From: Silanimonas sp.
GTDB lineage: Bacteria > Pseudomonadota > Gammaproteobacteria > Xanthomonadales > Xanthomonadaceae
NCBI GenBank assembly: GCA_026005095.1
Contig: BPKK01000011.1
Location: forward strand, 18,452-82,451
DNA: 64,000 nt
Reading direction: 5' to 3'
Part shown: in pieces, positions 38,069 to 48,403 of the stretch
How the letters are laid out: each line of letters opens with the position of its first letter
Position numbering within the stretch: the first letter of the stretch is position 1
Program-made: the position numbers and the translations under genes
Notes under the pieces: generated by a model
Database searches by the model: none
What the model was told of the DNA's origin: nothing
Seen by the model: the letters and a program-made list of their open reading frames with translations, nothing else

Positions 38069-39967
38069 ATGGCCGGCGCGGGAGCGGGGAAAGTGGAGGG
38101 CGTGACGGTGGTGCGGCTCGATGGTCGTTCGCTCACTCGCGCCGACGTGCTGGCGGTGGCGCGCGGGGCGCGGGTGGAACTGGACGCTGCGCAGCTCCGG
38201 GCGGTGCAGCGCACCGCCGATTTTCTGGTCGAGCAGGTGCGGCGGCAGGAGCCGCTCTACGGCGTCTCCACCGGCTTTGGCAGCAATGCCGACCGCCTGC
38301 TCGGGGCGCATCGCCTGCGCGGCGACGCCGAAGGCGATCCAACGCTCAACGAGGAGCTGCAGGAGAACCTGATCACCAGCCATGCGGTCTGCGTGGGCGA
38401 GCCCTTCTCCGAGGCAGTGGTGCGGGCCATGCTGGTGATCCGCATCAATACCCTGATGAAGGGCCATTCCGGGGTGCGCGCCTCCACCCTCGAAGCTTAT
38501 GCCGCGATGCTGAATGCCGGCGTGGTGCCGGTGGTGCCGAAACTCGGCTCGGTGGGCGCGAGTGGCGACCTTGCCCCGCTCTCGCATCTCGCCATCGTGC
38601 TGCTCGGCAAGGGTGAGGCCTTCTACCGAGGCGAACGCCTGCCCGGCGGTGAGGCTCTGGCGCGAGCGGGGCTGGCGCCGATCCGGCTCTCGTACAAGGA
38701 GGGCCTGGCGCTGAACAACGGCACGGCGCAGATGCTGGCCACCGCGGTGCTGGCAGCCGGGCGCTTGTCGAAACTCATCGACCTGGCCGAGCACTGCGCG
38801 GCGATGAGCCTCGAGGCCTTTGCTGGCCGCCTGCGCGCCTTCGACGAGCACGTGCACGCCCTGCGCCCGCACCCGGGGCAGGTGGCCAGTGCCGCGCGCC
38901 TGCGCGAGTTGCTCGCCGGCTCCACGCTCGCCGACATTCCCTACCACCTGGTGCCGCGGGCCAAGCCCTGGCTGCCCGGCAGCTGGCCGAACGCGGCGCT
39001 CGCCGCCTTCCGCTTCGACATCGGCTGGGACTGGGTACCGGCCGACCAGCGCCATGGCCGCGAGCGCTTCTACGAGCGCTTCCGGCCCTTCCGCGGCGGC
39101 AAGAAGCACCAGCCACAGGACAGCTACAGCCTGCGCTGCGTGCCGCAGGTGCATGGCGCGGTGCGCGATGCCCTAGCGCAGCTGGAGCGGGTGATCGACA
39201 TCGAGCTCAATGCCGTGACCGACAATCCGCTGCTCTTCCCCGACCTTCCCGGCGCGCGCCATGTCGAGGAACAGGTGGTCTCCGCCGGGCACTTCCACGG
39301 CATGCCGATCGCGCTGGCGATGAGCTATGTGAAGGCCGCCATCCCGGTGCTGGCCGCGATCTCCGAGCGCCGCCTCGCCAAGCTGGTGGACCCGGCCACC
39401 AATGACGGATTGCCGGCCTTCCTGGTCGGCAACGAGGACGGCACCGATTCCGGCTGCATGATCGTGCAGTACACCGCGGCCGCCATCGTCAACGATCTCG
39501 CCTCGCGCGCGCACCCGGCCACGGTGTTCTCGGTGCCCACCAGCGCCAATGCCGAGGACCATGTCTCGATGGGCGCCAATGAGGGCCGGCACGTGCTCGA
39601 CATGACGCAGGACCTCGCCCGGGTGCTGGCGCTGGAGCTGATGACGGCGGCCCAGGCGCTGGATTTCCGCCGCGACACCATCAACGCCGCCCGGCAGCTG
39701 GCCCGCGAGGCCGATCTCAGCACCTTCGCCGCCAAGATCGGCAATGCGCCACCGGACCCGCACCCGCTGCGTCCGCGCTTCCTCGCCGAATGCGATGCCC
39801 TGCGCGCCGAGCTGGCCTCAGCGCCGGAGTTCGGCCCCGGCCCGGCGATCGCGGCCCTGCACGCCGCCTTCCGCCAGCGCGTGGCCTTCATCGACCGCGA
39901 CCGCGCCCTCGATCGCGACGTGGCCGAAGCGGTGCGCTTCGTCGAGGACTGGATCGCCGGTCCCTGA
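38069..39967 (+). CDS. Histidine ammonia-lyase family enzyme, unusually long
   Basis: This MIO-dependent lyase family deaminates histidine or aromatic amino acids. The MIO triad Ala164-Ser165-Gly166 sits in GSVGASGDLAPL, and the Ser-His pair in LQENLITSHAVCVG is the pair typical of histidine-specific members. YSLRCVPQVHG and ELNAVTDNPL are also conserved. At 632 residues it is about 120 longer than usual. The main insert spans about 285-348 and is rich in Trp, Arg and Phe (AKPWLPGSWPNAALAAFRF), placed where typical enzymes have a short loop; the C-terminus is also extended by some 50 residues. It starts one base after hisS. No other hut genes are present nearby. Confidence 0.88.
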   Translation: MAGAGAGKVEGVTVVRLDGRSLTRADVLAVARGARVELDAAQLRAVQRTADFLVEQVRRQEPLYGVSTGFGSNADRLLGAHRLRGDAEGDPTLNEELQENLITSHAVCVGEPFSEAVVRAMLVIRINTLMKGHSGVRASTLEAYAAMLNAGVVPVVPKLGSVGASGDLAPLSHLAIVLLGKGEAFYRGERLPGGEALARAGLAPIRLSYKEGLALNNGTAQMLATAVLAAGRLSKLIDLAEHCAAMSLEAFAGRLRAFDEHVHALRPHPGQVASAARLRELLAGSTLADIPYHLVPRAKPWLPGSWPNAALAAFRFDIGWDWVPADQRHGRERFYERFRPFRGGKKHQPQDSYSLRCVPQVHGAVRDALAQLERVIDIELNAVTDNPLLFPDLPGARHVEEQVVSAGHFHGMPIALAMSYVKAAIPVLAAISERRLAKLVDPATNDGLPAFLVGNEDGTDSGCMIVQYTAAAIVNDLASRAHPATVFSVPTSANAEDHVSMGANEGRHVLDMTQDLARVLALELMTAAQALDFRRDTINAARQLAREADLSTFAAKIGNAPPDPHPLRPRFLAECDALRAELASAPEFGPGPAIAALHAAFRQRVAFIDRDRALDRDVAEAVRFVEDWIAGP

Positions 39968-40024
39968 GGCGGCCGGCGCCCGTGGAGGCCGGTCCGGGCC
40001 TGGCGCGATCGAGGAGGCCGTGCC

Positions 40025-41164
40025 TCAGCGTGCCAGTAGCTCGACCCGGGCGAGCTGGCCGTTGCGGGCGTCGGTGAGCACGTAGAGCGCGCCGTCCGGC
40101 CCCTCGCGCACATCGCGGATGCGCTGGTTCCAGCCCTTCAGCAACTCCTCGCTGGCCACCACCTTCTCTCCCTCCAGCACCAGGCGCTGCAGGTGGGTGA
40201 GCGCCAGCGCGCCGACGAAGGCATTGCCCTGCCAGGCCGGGAAGCGGTCGCGGGTGGCGAAGGCGAGGCCCGAGGGGCCGATCGAGGGCGTCCACTGGTG
40301 CAGCGGCTGCTCCATGCCGGCCTTCTCGGTGATGCCTTCGCCCACCTTGGTGCCGTTGTAGTTGATGCCGTAGGTGATCACCGGCCAGCCATAGTTGCGG
40401 CCGGCGCGGGCGATGTTGATCTCGTCGCCGCCGCGCGGGCCGTGCTCATGGGTCCAGAGCAGGCCGGTCTGCGGATGCAGGGCCATGCCCTGGATGTTGC
40501 GGTGGCCGTAGCTCCAGACGCCCGGGTGCACATCGCTGCGGCCGGCGAAGGGATTGCCGGCAGCCGGACTGCCGTCGTCGTTGAGGCGGAAGACTTTACC
40601 CTGGCCCTTGTCGAGGCTCTGGGCCATGTCCTGCAGGCCGCGGTCGCCGCTACTCACGAACAGCCGGCCCTCGCGGTCGAACACCAGGCGGGAGCCGAAG
40701 TGGAAGCCGGTGTCCACCTTGGGCGACTGGCGGAAGATCACTTCCACGTCCTGCAATGCCTCGCCCTCCAGCCGCCCACGTGCCACCGCAGTGCCGGCGC
40801 CGCCGCTGCCCGGCTCGGCGAAGCTGAGGTAGACGAGGCCGTTCTCGGCGAACTTCGGATGCAGGGCCACGTCGAGCAGGCCGCCCTGGCCCCGGGCGAA
40901 GACCCGCGGCACGCCGGCCAACGGTCGCGAGAGCGTGCCGTCCGCCGCCACGAGGCGCAGCCGCCCCGGGCGCTCGGTGACCAGCATGCGGCCATCGGGC
41001 AGGAAGGCGAGGCCCCAGGGGTGCTCGAGCCCCGAGACCAACGTCGTGACCCGCACCGTGCCGTGCTGGCTGGGGAACTCGCGCACCTCGGCGGCCACGC
41101 TGGTGGCGGCGAGCAGGGCGGCGAGAGCGAGGGGATGCAGGTGGCGCAGGCGCAGGGCGGGCAT
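40025..41164 (-). CDS. PQQ-dependent aldose sugar dehydrogenase, copy 1
   Basis: It is a soluble, periplasmic quinoprotein of the YliI/Asd family, oxidising aldoses with PQQ. The product has 379 residues with a signal peptide (ALAALLAATSVAAEV). Six-bladed propeller signatures are HPWGLAFLPDGRM, DTGFHFGSRLVFD (catalytic His region), HEHGPRGGDEIN and RNYGWPVITYG. It is 59 bases downstream of a paralogous gene (41224-42525), and the two appear to be a tandem duplication. No PQQ biosynthesis genes are visible here, so the cofactor must be made elsewhere or imported. Confidence 0.9.
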   Translation of the reverse strand: MPALRLRHLHPLALAALLAATSVAAEVREFPSQHGTVRVTTLVSGLEHPWGLAFLPDGRMLVTERPGRLRLVAADGTLSRPLAGVPRVFARGQGGLLDVALHPKFAENGLVYLSFAEPGSGGAGTAVARGRLEGEALQDVEVIFRQSPKVDTGFHFGSRLVFDREGRLFVSSGDRGLQDMAQSLDKGQGKVFRLNDDGSPAAGNPFAGRSDVHPGVWSYGHRNIQGMALHPQTGLLWTHEHGPRGGDEINIARAGRNYGWPVITYGINYNGTKVGEGITEKAGMEQPLHQWTPSIGPSGLAFATRDRFPAWQGNAFVGALALTHLQRLVLEGEKVVASEELLKGWNQRIRDVREGPDGALYVLTDARNGQLARVELLAR

Positions 41165-41223
41165 CGGGGCACTCGGTGCGAAAAAGAAATCCCAAGTGTT
41201 CCCGCCATCGGGTCAAGACGACG

Positions 41224-42525
41224 TCACACGGCCACCACATCCGCTTCCGCAGTGCGCGGAAGGCCCCGCCGCTCCATGGGCGGCGGGGCCGGCACGGGCG
41301 CAGGCATTGGCCCCGGTTTCGCCGGCACGGCAGGCGGGGCACTGGCCGGGCGCTTGCCGCGCGGCGTCACGGCGGGCGGATCGAGCTTCAGCAGACGGCC
41401 GTCCGCAGCGTCCACCAGCACATAGAGCGCGCCGTCCGGGCCCACCCGCACATCGCGGATGCGCCAGCTCAAGCCCTGCAGCAGGCGCTCCTCGAACACC
41501 ACCGCGCCCGCAGCGTCGAGCCGCAGGCGGTGCAAGGCGCGACTGACCAGGCCGCCGACGAAGACGCTGCCCATCCATTCGGGCGAGCGCGGATGCTCGT
41601 AGAAGGCAAGCCCGCTGGTGCCGATGGAGGGCGTCCACTGGTGCTGCGGCTGTTCCATGCCCGGCGCACTCGTGCCCACGGACTCCGGGATCGGCCGGTC
41701 GTCGTAGCCGATGCCGTGGGTGATGGTGGGCCAGCCATAGTTGCGGCCGGCCTCGACGCGGTTGAGCTCGTCGCCGCCCTTGGGGCCGTGCTCGGTCATC
41801 CACAACGCGCCGGTGCGCGGGTGGAAGGCCAGACCCTGGGGGCTGCGGTGGCCGGTGCTGAAGATCTCCGGCCGCCACTCGGCATGGCCGGCGAAGGGGT
41901 TGTCGGCCGGCACGCTGCCGTCGGGGTTCAGGCGCAGGATCTTGCCCTGGTGCTGGTCCTGCCGCTGGGCGGTGGCGTTGTACTGGTTGTCGCCCGAGGT
42001 GATGTAGAGCCGGCCGTCCGGCCCGAAGGCGAGGCGCGAGCCGAAATGCCCTTGAGTGCTGAGCTTCGGTGCCACGCGGAAGATCACATTGCCCGTCTCC
42101 AGCCCGGTGGCCTCGGCGTTCAGGCTGGCCCGGTACACCGCCGTACCCGCCGTGCCGCTGCTGCCTTCCTCGGCGTAGCTGAGGTAGACCCGGCGGTTAC
42201 TCTCGAAGGCCGGGTCGAGGGCGATGTCGAGCAGGCCGCCCTGGCCGCGGGCAAAGACCGCCGGCACGCCGGTGAGCGGGCTGGAGACGCCGCCCTGCGG
42301 TGTGACGAGGCGCAGCCGCCCGGGGCGCTCGGTGACCAGCATGCGGCCATCGGGCAGGAAGGCGAGGCCCCAGGGGTGCTCGAGGCCGGTGGCCACCGTG
42401 GTGACGCGCACCGTGCCGAGGGCGCTGGGGGTGTTCTGGACGTTGGCCTGCGCGGCGAGCAGGCCCGGCAGGCCGGCAAGGGCGAGCGCAAGGGCGCAGA
42501 ACGGACGCGGCATGGGGAGGGGCAT
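41224..42525 (-). CDS. PQQ-dependent aldose sugar dehydrogenase, copy 2
   Basis: The product has 433 residues, a signal peptide (ALALALAGLPGLLAAQ) and the same propeller motifs as its neighbour (HPWGLAFLPDGRM, GHFGSRLAFG, TEHGPKGGDELN, RNYGWPTITHG). Unlike copy 1, it has a proline/alanine-rich tail of about 50 residues (VTPRGKRPASAPPAVPAKPG). An 80-base stretch (42305-42384) differs from copy 1 (40950-41029) at only one base. Both face away from hutH-like and lie head to tail. Confidence 0.9.
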   Translation of the reverse strand: MPLPMPRPFCALALALAGLPGLLAAQANVQNTPSALGTVRVTTVATGLEHPWGLAFLPDGRMLVTERPGRLRLVTPQGGVSSPLTGVPAVFARGQGGLLDIALDPAFESNRRVYLSYAEEGSSGTAGTAVYRASLNAEATGLETGNVIFRVAPKLSTQGHFGSRLAFGPDGRLYITSGDNQYNATAQRQDQHQGKILRLNPDGSVPADNPFAGHAEWRPEIFSTGHRSPQGLAFHPRTGALWMTEHGPKGGDELNRVEAGRNYGWPTITHGIGYDDRPIPESVGTSAPGMEQPQHQWTPSIGTSGLAFYEHPRSPEWMGSVFVGGLVSRALHRLRLDAAGAVVFEERLLQGLSWRIRDVRVGPDGALYVLVDAADGRLLKLDPPAVTPRGKRPASAPPAVPAKPGPMPAPVPAPPPMERRGLPRTAEADVVAV

Positions 42526-42606
42526 GGCGGCGGTCCTTTCGGGGAGTAGTGACGAGCCTAGCGCCGCGGCAGGGCGCCGGGGTGAAGCCCGGGGGGTTGC
42601 GTTGCG

Positions 42607-43863
42607 TCAGGCCGGGGCGGGCGAGGCGGCCGAATGGGCCGCGGCGGCCTCGCCGGCGAGCCGGCCGCTGGCGAAGCAGGCGGTGAGCAGGTAGCCGCCG
42701 GTCGGAGCGTCCCAGTCCAGCATCTCGCCGCAGGCGAACCAGCCGGGCAGGGCGCGCAGAGCGAGATTGTCGTCCAGCGCCTCCAGCGCGATGCCGCCGG
42801 CGCTGCTGATGGCCTCGGCGATCGGTCGCGGCGCGCCGAGCGGGATCGGCAGGCGCTTGATGGCGGCAGCCAGCCGTGGCGGGTCGGCCAGCGCCGCGGC
42901 GGGCAGGCATTCGCGCAGCAGGGCGGCCTTTGCGCCTTCCAGCCGCAGGCGGCGGCGCAGCACCTCGCTCAGGCTGCGGCCGCGGCGCTCGCGGCTGAGT
43001 GCCTCGAGCACGGCGGCTTCGGGCGTGGCCGGCAGCAGGTCGAGGGCCAGCCCGGCCCGGCCGGTGCTGCGCAGGGCCTCGCGCAGGTCGGCGCCGATGG
43101 CGTAGAGCAGGCTGCCCTCCAGCCCGTACTCGCTCACCACGCATTCGCCCTGGCGCTGCCGCGGCTGGCCGTCGGCGGACTGCCAGTGGGCCCGCACCGG
43201 CTTGAGCGGGGCCCCGGCGAAGCGGGCGGCGAAGAAGGGCGTCCATGGCACGGCAAAGCCGCAGTTCGAGGCTTCGAGCGGCCGCACTGCCACGCCACGG
43301 GCAGCGAGCCACGGCAGCCAGGCGCCGTCGGAGCCGAGTTGCGGCCAGCTGCCGCCGCCCAGGGCCAGCACCACGGCGCGGGCCTCGAGGCGGCGCTCGC
43401 CTGCCGGGGTCTCGAGTAGCGCCCGGCCCTCGGCGTCGAAGCCGTGCCAGCGGTGGCGCATGTGCAGGCGCACGCCCTGCTCGCGCAGGCGCGCCACCCA
43501 GGCGCGAAGCAGGGGGGCGGCTTTCATGTCGGTGGGGAAGACCCGCCCGGAACTGCCGACGAAGGTGTCGATGCCGAGCCCGCGTGCCCAGGCGCGCAGC
43601 GCTTCGGCATCGAAGCCGTCGAGCCAGCGGGATACCTGCGCGGCGCCGCGGCTGTAGCGGGCGTCGAAGCCGGGGCGGGCCTCGCCATGCGTGAGGTTGA
43701 GCCCGCCGCGCCCGGCGATCAGGAACTTGCGGCCCACCGAGGGCTTGGCCTCGAACAGATCCACTGCCACGCCCCGTGCCCGTGCCGCTTCGGCGGCCAT
43801 CAGGCCGGCGGGGCCGCCGCCGAGGATGGCGACGCCCGGGCAGACCAGGGGATCGGCAGGCAT
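42607..43863 (-). CDS. FAD-dependent flavoprotein, HI0933/TIGR03862 type
   Basis: The product has 418 residues. The N-terminal FAD-binding GGGPAGLMAAEAARARG and the family motif GRKFLIAGRGGLNLTHGE are clear, as is the CGEMLDWDAPTGGYLLTAC segment near the end. The substrate is unknown; the family resembles YhiN-type oxidoreductases. It is 21 bases downstream of a DEAD-box helicase gene and is probably co-transcribed with it. Confidence 0.88.
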   Translation of the reverse strand: MPADPLVCPGVAILGGGPAGLMAAEAARARGVAVDLFEAKPSVGRKFLIAGRGGLNLTHGEARPGFDARYSRGAAQVSRWLDGFDAEALRAWARGLGIDTFVGSSGRVFPTDMKAAPLLRAWVARLREQGVRLHMRHRWHGFDAEGRALLETPAGERRLEARAVVLALGGGSWPQLGSDGAWLPWLAARGVAVRPLEASNCGFAVPWTPFFAARFAGAPLKPVRAHWQSADGQPRQRQGECVVSEYGLEGSLLYAIGADLREALRSTGRAGLALDLLPATPEAAVLEALSRERRGRSLSEVLRRRLRLEGAKAALLRECLPAAALADPPRLAAAIKRLPIPLGAPRPIAEAISSAGGIALEALDDNLALRALPGWFACGEMLDWDAPTGGYLLTACFASGRLAGEAAAAHSAASPAPA

Positions 43864-43884
43864 GGGCGTATTTCCGAGCAGGCC

Positions 43885-45651
43885 TCAGGCGCCGCGCTTC
43901 GGTTTGCCCCTGAAGCCGGGCTGGAAGTTCTTTCCCTTGTAGCCGCCCTTCTTCGGAATGCGCGGCGGGGCCTCGAAGGCCGTTGCATCGTCCTTGTCTG
44001 GGTCGTAGGGCCTGATCTCGAGCCTCTGGCCGGCCACCCGCACCTTCTTCAGGTGCTGCATCAGGGCCTTGGGCATGCCTTCCGGCAGGTCCACCAGAGT
44101 GTCGTGGCCACGGATGTCGATGCGCCCGATGTGCGCCGCCTCGAGGCCGGCCTCGTTGGCGATGGCGCCCACGATGTTGCCGGGTTTCACCCGGTGCTGG
44201 TGGCCCACGGCGATCCAGTAGGTGGCGAAGCCGGGCTCGGGCGTGCGTGGTGCAGCGGGTTTCGGCGACCGCGGCCTGGGCGGGCCGTCCTCGCGCTCGG
44301 CACGGGCCGGCGGCTCCAGCAGCAGGGGCGTATCGCCGTGCAGCAGCTTTGCCAGCGCTGCGGCGATCTCGACCGCCGGGACATCGTTCTCGCGTTCGTA
44401 ACGTTCCACCAGTTCGCGGAACACCCCGAGGCCTTCCTTCTGCCGTGCCTCGGTGATGCGGTCGAGGAAGCGCTGTACCCGGCGGTCGTTCACCGCCTGC
44501 ACGGTGGGCAGGGCCATCGGCTCGATCGGCTGCCGGGTGGCGCGCTCGATGGCTTTCAGCATGCCGCGCTCGCGCGGGGTGACGAAGAGGATGGCCTCGC
44601 CACTGCGGCCCGCCCGGCCGGTGCGGCCGATGCGGTGGACGTAGCTCTCGGTGTCGTAGGGGATGTCGTAGTTCAGGACGTGGCTGATGCGCTCCACGTC
44701 AAGACCTCGGGCGGCCACGTCGGTGGCCACGAGGATGTCGATCCTGCCGTCCTTGAGGGCCTGGATGGTGCGTTCGCGCTGGGCCTGCGCCACGTCGCCG
44801 TTGAGCGCGGCGGCGGCGAAGCCGCGGGCGGCCAGTTTCTCCGCCAGCTCCTCGGTGGCCTGCTTGGTGCGGGCGAACACGATCATGGCGTCGAAGGGTT
44901 CGGCCTCGAGGATGCGGGTCAGGGCGTCCAGCTTGTGCAGGCCGCTCACCATCCACAGGCGCTGGCGGATGTTGGTGGCCGTGGTGGTCTTGGCCTTGAT
45001 CGAGACCTCCACCGGCTCGCGCAGATAGGTCTGGGCGATGCGCCTGATCGGTGCCGGCATGGTGGCGGAAAACAGCGCCACCTGGCGCTCCGGCGGGGTC
45101 TTCTTCAGCACCGCCTCGACATCGTCGATGAAGCCCATGCGCAGCATCTCGTCGGCTTCGTCGAGCACCAGCGCCTCGAGCGAGGAGAGGTCCAGCGAGC
45201 CGCGGTCGAGATGATCGATGATCCGTCCCGGTGTTCCCACCACCACATGCACCCCGCGCTTGAGCGCGCCGAGCTGCGGCCCGTAGGCCTGGCCGCCGTA
45301 GACCGGCAGTACCTGGAAGCCGGGCAGGTGGGCGGCGTACTTGTGGAAGGCCTCGGCCACCTGGATGGCGAGCTCGCGGGTGGGGGCCAGCACCAGGGCG
45401 CCGGGCGCGCCCGGCGGGCGGCGGGCGATGCGCGCCAGCACCGGCAGGGCGAAGGCTGCGGTCTTTCCAGTGCCGGTCTGGGCCATGCCCAGCACGTCGC
45501 GGCCTTCCAGCAGGGGCGGGATGGTGGCGGCCTGGATGGGGGAGGGCGATTCATAGCCGACCTCCGCCAGGGCCTGCAGCAGGGGCTCGGGCAAAGCGAG
45601 GTCGGAGAAGCGCAGCGGCGCCTCGTTGGGGCTCTGGGATTCGGCGCTCAT
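43885..45651 (-). CDS. deaD: DEAD-box RNA helicase, DeaD/CsdA type
   Basis: It remodels structured RNA, for example in ribosome assembly at low temperature. The ATG at 45651 gives 588 residues. All helicase motifs are present: AQTGTGKTAAF, PTRELAIQV, TPGRIIDHLD, DEAD, SATMP, and HRIGRTGRAG. A C-terminal DbpA/CsdA RNA-binding-like region (YWIAVGHQHRVKPGNIVGAI) and a basic Gly/Lys tail (PKKGGYKGKNF) follow. It is divergent from the ABC-F gene (68-base gap). Confidence 0.93.
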   Translation of the reverse strand: MSAESQSPNEAPLRFSDLALPEPLLQALAEVGYESPSPIQAATIPPLLEGRDVLGMAQTGTGKTAAFALPVLARIARRPPGAPGALVLAPTRELAIQVAEAFHKYAAHLPGFQVLPVYGGQAYGPQLGALKRGVHVVVGTPGRIIDHLDRGSLDLSSLEALVLDEADEMLRMGFIDDVEAVLKKTPPERQVALFSATMPAPIRRIAQTYLREPVEVSIKAKTTTATNIRQRLWMVSGLHKLDALTRILEAEPFDAMIVFARTKQATEELAEKLAARGFAAAALNGDVAQAQRERTIQALKDGRIDILVATDVAARGLDVERISHVLNYDIPYDTESYVHRIGRTGRAGRSGEAILFVTPRERGMLKAIERATRQPIEPMALPTVQAVNDRRVQRFLDRITEARQKEGLGVFRELVERYERENDVPAVEIAAALAKLLHGDTPLLLEPPARAEREDGPPRPRSPKPAAPRTPEPGFATYWIAVGHQHRVKPGNIVGAIANEAGLEAAHIGRIDIRGHDTLVDLPEGMPKALMQHLKKVRVAGQRLEIRPYDPDKDDATAFEAPPRIPKKGGYKGKNFQPGFRGKPKRGA

Positions 45652-45719
45652 GGCGGCCTCGATGCGCCGGCGCACGGCCGGTCGGGAACGGCGCGCAGTG
45701 TACCCCGTAGAATGCGCCC

Positions 45720-47609
<1,890 letters not shown>

Positions 47610-47629
47610 GCGGCGCAGCGTCTCGCCGC
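47610..47629. terminator. Hairpin between uup and the SprA-like gene
   Basis: GCGGCG and CGCCGC pair across an 8-base loop, exactly between the two convergent stops. It is short, so a terminator function is only likely. Confidence 0.4.
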
Positions 47630-47630
47630 C

Positions 47631-48245
47631 TCAGGCCACCTTCTCGAGCACCGCGCCCAGGCGTTTCGAGGCTTCGCCCCGCTCGCGCAGCTGGGTTCCG
47701 AGGCTCGCCTGCTGCGCGTAGGCGCTGGCGGCCGACCCGCGGCGGGCGATCTCGGCCAGGGCCCGCTGCTCCATCCGCGCTCCCTTGGCCGCCACGGCGA
47801 GATCGGCCGCCGAGGGATTGCCCGGCGCCAGGGCGGCGCTCTGGATCCGGCGCCCCTTCTCGGCATTGGCCTCCGGATCGTCGCCAGACTCGCTGGTGTC
47901 GATCTCCACGCTGCCGCCGATGGCGTAGCGCTTGCCGTCCGGGCCGATGATGTAGCTGTACCAGGGCCCGCCCTTCAGCAGGGGGCCGGCGGCGGCCATA
48001 TGGGCCTGCTCGTGCTGCCGCACCTCGCGGTCGCGGGCCTGCAGCTGCTGGATCGCCACCCGGGTGCGCACGTCCTCCAGCGGATTGCGCGGGGCGCCTG
48101 GCGTCACCGGCACCGCGGCGCGCAGGGTCTGGGGCTGCGAGGATCCGGGGGGAAGGGCCACCGAAGGCAGCATCGGCGCAGCCGTTTCCGTGCGAGCCGG
48201 GGCGGCCGCAGGTGCGGTGGGGACGATGGACGGGCCGAGGACCAT
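47631..48245 (-). CDS. SprA-like putative metalloprotease (HExxH)
   Basis: The product has 204 residues if started at the ATG at 48245; a GTG at 48317 is possible, but the 24 extra codons use many A/T third positions and look non-coding. The HExxH motif is in VRQHEQAHMAAAG, followed by a family-like GGPWYSYIIGPDGKRYAIGG and EIDTSESGDDPEA. These fit the SprA-related family described as putative metalloproteases, with an Ala/Pro-rich N-terminus and no signal peptide. The helical C-terminus (AAKGARMEQRALAEIARRG) is typical. It is divergent from the glutamate dehydrogenase gene. Confidence 0.8.
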   Translation of the reverse strand: MVLGPSIVPTAPAAAPARTETAAPMLPSVALPPGSSQPQTLRAAVPVTPGAPRNPLEDVRTRVAIQQLQARDREVRQHEQAHMAAAGPLLKGGPWYSYIIGPDGKRYAIGGSVEIDTSESGDDPEANAEKGRRIQSAALAPGNPSAADLAVAAKGARMEQRALAEIARRGSAASAYAQQASLGTQLRERGEASKRLGAVLEKVA

Positions 48246-48403
48246 GGGCAGTCCGCCGCGCAATCGATCACCTACACCATACTCCGGCGCAGGGCCTTCT
48301 GTCGTGAACCGCGGCACGGTAAGGCGGGCCGCAGGGGAGGCCGAAGGCCATCCACCCGGCGTACACTTCGCGCTTTCACTCAGTCGCTGGATCGACGACC
48401 CCC

